Source: Pegoplata infirma (taxonomy: Eukaryota > Arthropoda > Insecta > Diptera > Anthomyiidae). Taken from it: a stretch of DNA of 64,000 bases. Where the stretch lies: positions 39,579,890-39,643,889 of the forward strand of contig OY992540.1 of assembly GCA_963921195.1 (NCBI GenBank). Direction: 5' to 3'. Within the stretch, counting starts at the first letter, position 1, and each line of letters opens with the position of its first letter. Shown here piece by piece: positions 60,668-64,000 of the stretch. The notes under the pieces are model-generated. The model was not told the origin of the DNA. It made no database searches and was given only the letters and a program-made list of their open reading frames with translations. Made by a program: the position numbers and the translations under genes.

Positions 60668-61267
60668 GTAAGTAAAATGGAATCTTTAAAATAAATTTAA
60701 GTTAGATGTTAACGAAATTGTAATAAAGCTTAAGTTTAAATTTAGAAGGCAATATCACTAAGGACGAGTTTTTGAGATGTCGATTAAAACTCAGATTTTT
60801 CAGAGGTGGCATTTTTTTCAAAAATTACATTCAGCAAAATTCTAAATATCTCAGGAACTACTCGTATTAAAAAACCAAAAAGAAAATTATCAGAATCTGA
60901 GTATTTTTCTATAGAAAAAATATAAGAATCTGAGGCTCAGAAGGCCGTAATCTGAAACTTTTTCTTTCGCAACATTTTCATAAATTCTAAAAACTTTCCT
61001 GGTAGCGAAATTCCTCAGATCCTCTAAATATTTCTATTAGGGAAATGCCTCAGAATTAAAAAATTTTACTTATGCAATTGTCCAGAATTGGTGAAGTTTT
61101 CCTATGGCGATTATTCCCGAATTTTAGAGTTTTATCTGAAAAGTCAAAATAAAAAAAATAAAAATCTGGAAGAAACAAATCTGACATTTTTTCTATTGGA
61201 AAATTGTTAAAGAATTTGGTAATTTTACTATGAGAAAAATGCTTAAAAACTTGAGAATTTTTCTTTT
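60668..61267 (+). other. Start of the 3' intron with decayed minisatellite
   Basis: Follows donor gtaagt. 60880-61260 has decayed 35-bp units (cagaatctgag, ttttctatag). No exon. Confidence 0.55.
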
Positions 61268-62180
61268 TATACCCTCCACTCTAGTGATAGAGGGTATATA
61301 TAAGTTTGTCATTCCATTTGTAACACATCGAAATATTGGTGTAGGACCCCATAAAGTATATATATTCATGATCCTCTATCGATTTTAAGTCGATCTCGCG
61401 ATGTCCGTCCGTCCGTCTGTATGTCTGTCCGTCCGTAGAAAACACGCTAACTTTTGAAAGACTTCACAGAGGCTACTGAAGTTTGGCACATATGTTGGTC
61501 ATTTACCTGGTCAGGTTGGTATTGCAATCCAGCCAAATCGGTGCAGTGCTTCAAAAGTTATGAGCAAATTTACGAGATAAAACACGCGATAACTTTCGGA
61601 AAACAATAATGAGACTGCTGAAACGTGGCACGTATCTTTGCCGTTCCTCAGGTCTATTTGGTATTTAATTTTAGCTCAATCGGTCAAGTGATTCAAAAGT
61701 TATAAGCAAAACCCCCAATTTCAGATTTTGTTCATCTTAAATGCCACGTGGTAAACAAGTTTTAAAAGCATTGGTGGTAACTTAGCAATGCTTTTTAAAC
61801 TTGTTTAGTTTTAAAGCAATGCTTTTTAAACTTGTTTAGTTTTAAAAGCATTGGTAACTTAAAAATTACACTCGAAAAAAATTTTACACTCAAAAAAAAT
61901 TTATTTTTTTTACAAAAATTTCAATATTTTGTGTACATACGTACGTGCATTCACTCAGAAATATTTTTACAGTAAAAAAAACATTACACTCGAAAAACAT
62001 TTTTACACTCAAAAAAAAATTTGTGATTTTTCCTTTAAATGACAAAAAAAGAGTTTTTTACTCAAAATAAAATATTTCTAATCAAAATTGTTAATTTTTT
62101 TCAATTTAAAATGTACTATCCTTTAAAAAGGCAATGTGGAGGGTTTTCATATATTCGGCAAAGTCGAATTTAACTTTTCT
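61268..62180 (-). mobile_element. Full-length INE-1/DINE-1-like element
   Basis: Reverse copy with all family parts in order: the terminal hairpin ataccctccactctagtgat/agagggtat, tttgtaacacatcgaaatat, ccccataaagtatatatatt, gtccgtccgtccgtctgtat, the cttttgaaagacttcacaga block, reiterated acactcgaaaaaaattt words, and gtcgaatttaacttttct at the far end. Best uninterrupted representative in the window. Confidence 0.9.
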
Positions 62181-62204
62181 ATTTGTTTAATTTTTTTTTG
62201 TGGA

Positions 62205-62750
62205 AAACTTCTACAGATTCTACAAATTATTTGCCCAGTAGGATTATTCTTTTAATTTTTTTTTTTTTAATGTTATCGTAATTTTCCATTCTTAAATCGT
62301 GTCTACTGCTGCAATGGTGTGTTGTATAGTTGTTAATAACAAGACCGACCCCCATTAATTTTTACGCCTAAACAATTTTTTCGGAAGAAACTAATACACT
62401 ATTTCCAATTTCTAAAGGGGTTCCCATACAAAATGACATTTTTAAAATTTGCTTCAACCGCTCTAACTGCCCCTAGACCAGTCAAATGTATGGCCGACAG
62501 AGAAAATTTTTTCATAGCAAACATTTTCTTTGAACACAAATACCCTGTATCTTTAACCTTTAAGGCGGTCCCCATACAATTTTAAGTTTTTTCAAAAAAT
62601 TAAAAAAAAAAAAAAAGTAATAATAATTATCCCACGATTCTACTGTGGAAAAAAATTGTTGAATCGAAAGAAGTTTTCCACAAAAAATTTCAAAGAGTAC
62701 ACACATTTTCAAAAATTTGGTTTTAATTTCAAAACCCAAAAATCGCTTAA
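62205..62750. mobile_element. Fragment of the giant palindrome family
   Basis: aagaccgacccccattaatt, caatttctaaaggggttccc and ccgctctaactgcccctaga match one arm of 33767-36060. It lacks the piggyBac-like insert and the second arm. Confidence 0.75.
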
Positions 62751-62889
62751 TAGATCCAGTGGGTGTCAAATTGGTTGGATGCTATTTATTTTGCTCTCTC
62801 AATAAGTTGGTTCTCTTAATGTTGCCTATGCTATTGCATGTAAAAACTCTCTTAAACATTAAGAGAACCAATTTATATAAAGTGACATA

Positions 62890-63960
62890 CACTCAGAAAA
62901 TTATTGCAGTTACTACATGACGGTCGTTTGTGTAGTAAGTAGTAGCTGTTGTTTTTAACTACAATTTCGGTCATTTTTGTATGAAAAAATCTCAAACAAC
63001 TTTTTTTGTAGTAGTTTCAAAAAATAACTACAAAAAATATACTACACTGTAGCAATAGTTGATTTATGTAGTTGTTTTTAGTTTTTTTTCTAAAACTCGT
63101 TTTTTTCTAGAAATTTTTATTGCAAACGAATGTGTCGAGCGAGTTGGTCGTGCGGGATGCGGAAGGAATTATTTTTATACCAAATAAATAATATCTAAAT
63201 AAATTAAATTACAATTTATTAAATTTAATTATAACAAAAAATATGTTTTTGGAAAAATATTCTTGAGCGAAAGAAAATAAGTGGATAAATGAGATAACAA
63301 GTGTGTATAATATAGCGCTCACATAAGCGTGCGTAAAAACCAATCGGAAAAAAACAAAATAAAATGTGTGCAGTGTTTTGTTTTCTTATGAGCGCGCCAT
63401 CTTTCTTTTCTTTGTATACACAACAGAGCAGGTACATACTTTTTTGAAACATTTCAAATTAATTCTTTTTTTTTTATAAATCAATTTTGCCAAAGCATTT
63501 CGTTTTTTTTATTCCAGACAAATTTTGATCAGTAGCGGTGAAAATTTGAAATGAACTATTAAAAAAACAAAGGTAAATACAATCAATTTATTTTGTTTAA
63601 CATTTTATTAATATAATTTTTTTCTTCTATAATTCCAGATAAATACATCAAAAAATTGTCATCATGTCGAAATTCTATACAACCAACTGAAATGTATTGC
63701 TTTTTAAATAAATAAATATCAATCATTTAAACGTTTAAGAAATTTTTTAAATAAAATTTCAGGCAATTGTAGAAAAAACAACTGTATTAAACAGTTTTGT
63801 AGTAGTTTTTACTACATTTTGTAGTTGAAAATCAATAGTTAAAAACAACAACATGTTCAGTTGTTTTTACCGTTTATGTAGTGGACGCCTTTTCAACGAC
63901 AAAATGTAGTCAAAACAACTGTCTTTTGTAGTAGATTTTACCGACATACTTTTTTGAGTG
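62890..63960. mobile_element. CACTCAGAAAA-ended element, GTAGTT-motif interior (1071 bp)
   Basis: Starts cactcagaaaattattgcag and ends catacttttttgagtg, with TA at 62888-62889 and 63961-63962. Both flanks are saturated with gtagtt/aactac words (gtagtagttttt, caactacaaaa). The middle (63110-63720) is non-reiterated and non-coding. Confidence 0.85.
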
Positions 63961-64000
63961 TATTGTTTTGGGGCCTATCAAAATCTCTGATCTTCTTTAC

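Noticed and set aside
60668..64000. Search for the EGF-like, transmembrane and cytoplasmic exons
   Set aside because: No cysteine-spaced EGF pattern or hydrophobic exon with splice sites could be recognised; the interval is filled by repeats.

Overview
This window is AT-rich DNA of an insect, most likely a higher (calyptrate-type) fly. Two things point there. The one recognisable gene closely resembles the dipteran ADAM-family gene mind-meld (mmd). The commonest dispersed repeat has the hallmarks of INE-1/DINE-1 (Helentron-associated) elements: GTCY runs, a phrase reading cataaagtatatat, and a terminal hairpin built on ATACCCTC. Assignment to a species is not possible from sequence alone.

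Gene content: only one protein-coding gene is supported, and it is partial. Seven + strand exons (23300-23469, 23821-23984, 59051-59215, 59436-59580, 59652-59823, 60310-60423, 60490-60667) join in phase through GT-AG splice sites. They encode about 369 residues of an ADAM: the C-terminal half of the reprolysin domain, the disintegrin domain, the ADAM cysteine-rich region and the lead-in to an EGF-like module. The 5' exons (signal peptide, prodomain, N-terminal catalytic half) and the 3' exons (EGF, transmembrane, cytoplasmic tail) lie outside the window or were not found. The zinc motif reads [12 protein letters not shown]: the three histidines are present but the catalytic glutamate is methionine, so the domain is predicted to be non-proteolytic.

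Layout: 1-23299 is intron or upstream DNA with repeats and a decayed LINE (about 20880-22300). Exons 1-2 follow at 23.3-24.0 kb. A 35,066-bp intron (23985-59050) then separates the metalloprotease exons from the disintegrin exons. Exons 3-7 are packed into 59.05-60.67 kb, and another intron runs to the window end.

Almost everything else is a nest of short non-autonomous DNA transposons. Many have exact target duplications: hAT-like (47385-48962, 47778-48419, 36079-36637, 54310-54906, 57673-58511), a piggyBac-like one with TTAA (34272-34798), TA-flanked MITEs (402-1053, 15948-16713), CAC-ended elements with 3-bp duplications, and 2-kb foldback palindromes. A 35-bp minisatellite with a palindromic core forms several large arrays in both orientations and decayed traces elsewhere. 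A recurring architecture stands out: short terminal repeats ending in an A-tract (CACTCAAAAA, CCCAGCAAAAA or CCGAGTAAAAA) enclose interiors saturated with one short, often palindromic motif that differs from element to element. Order of insertion can be read directly in several nests.
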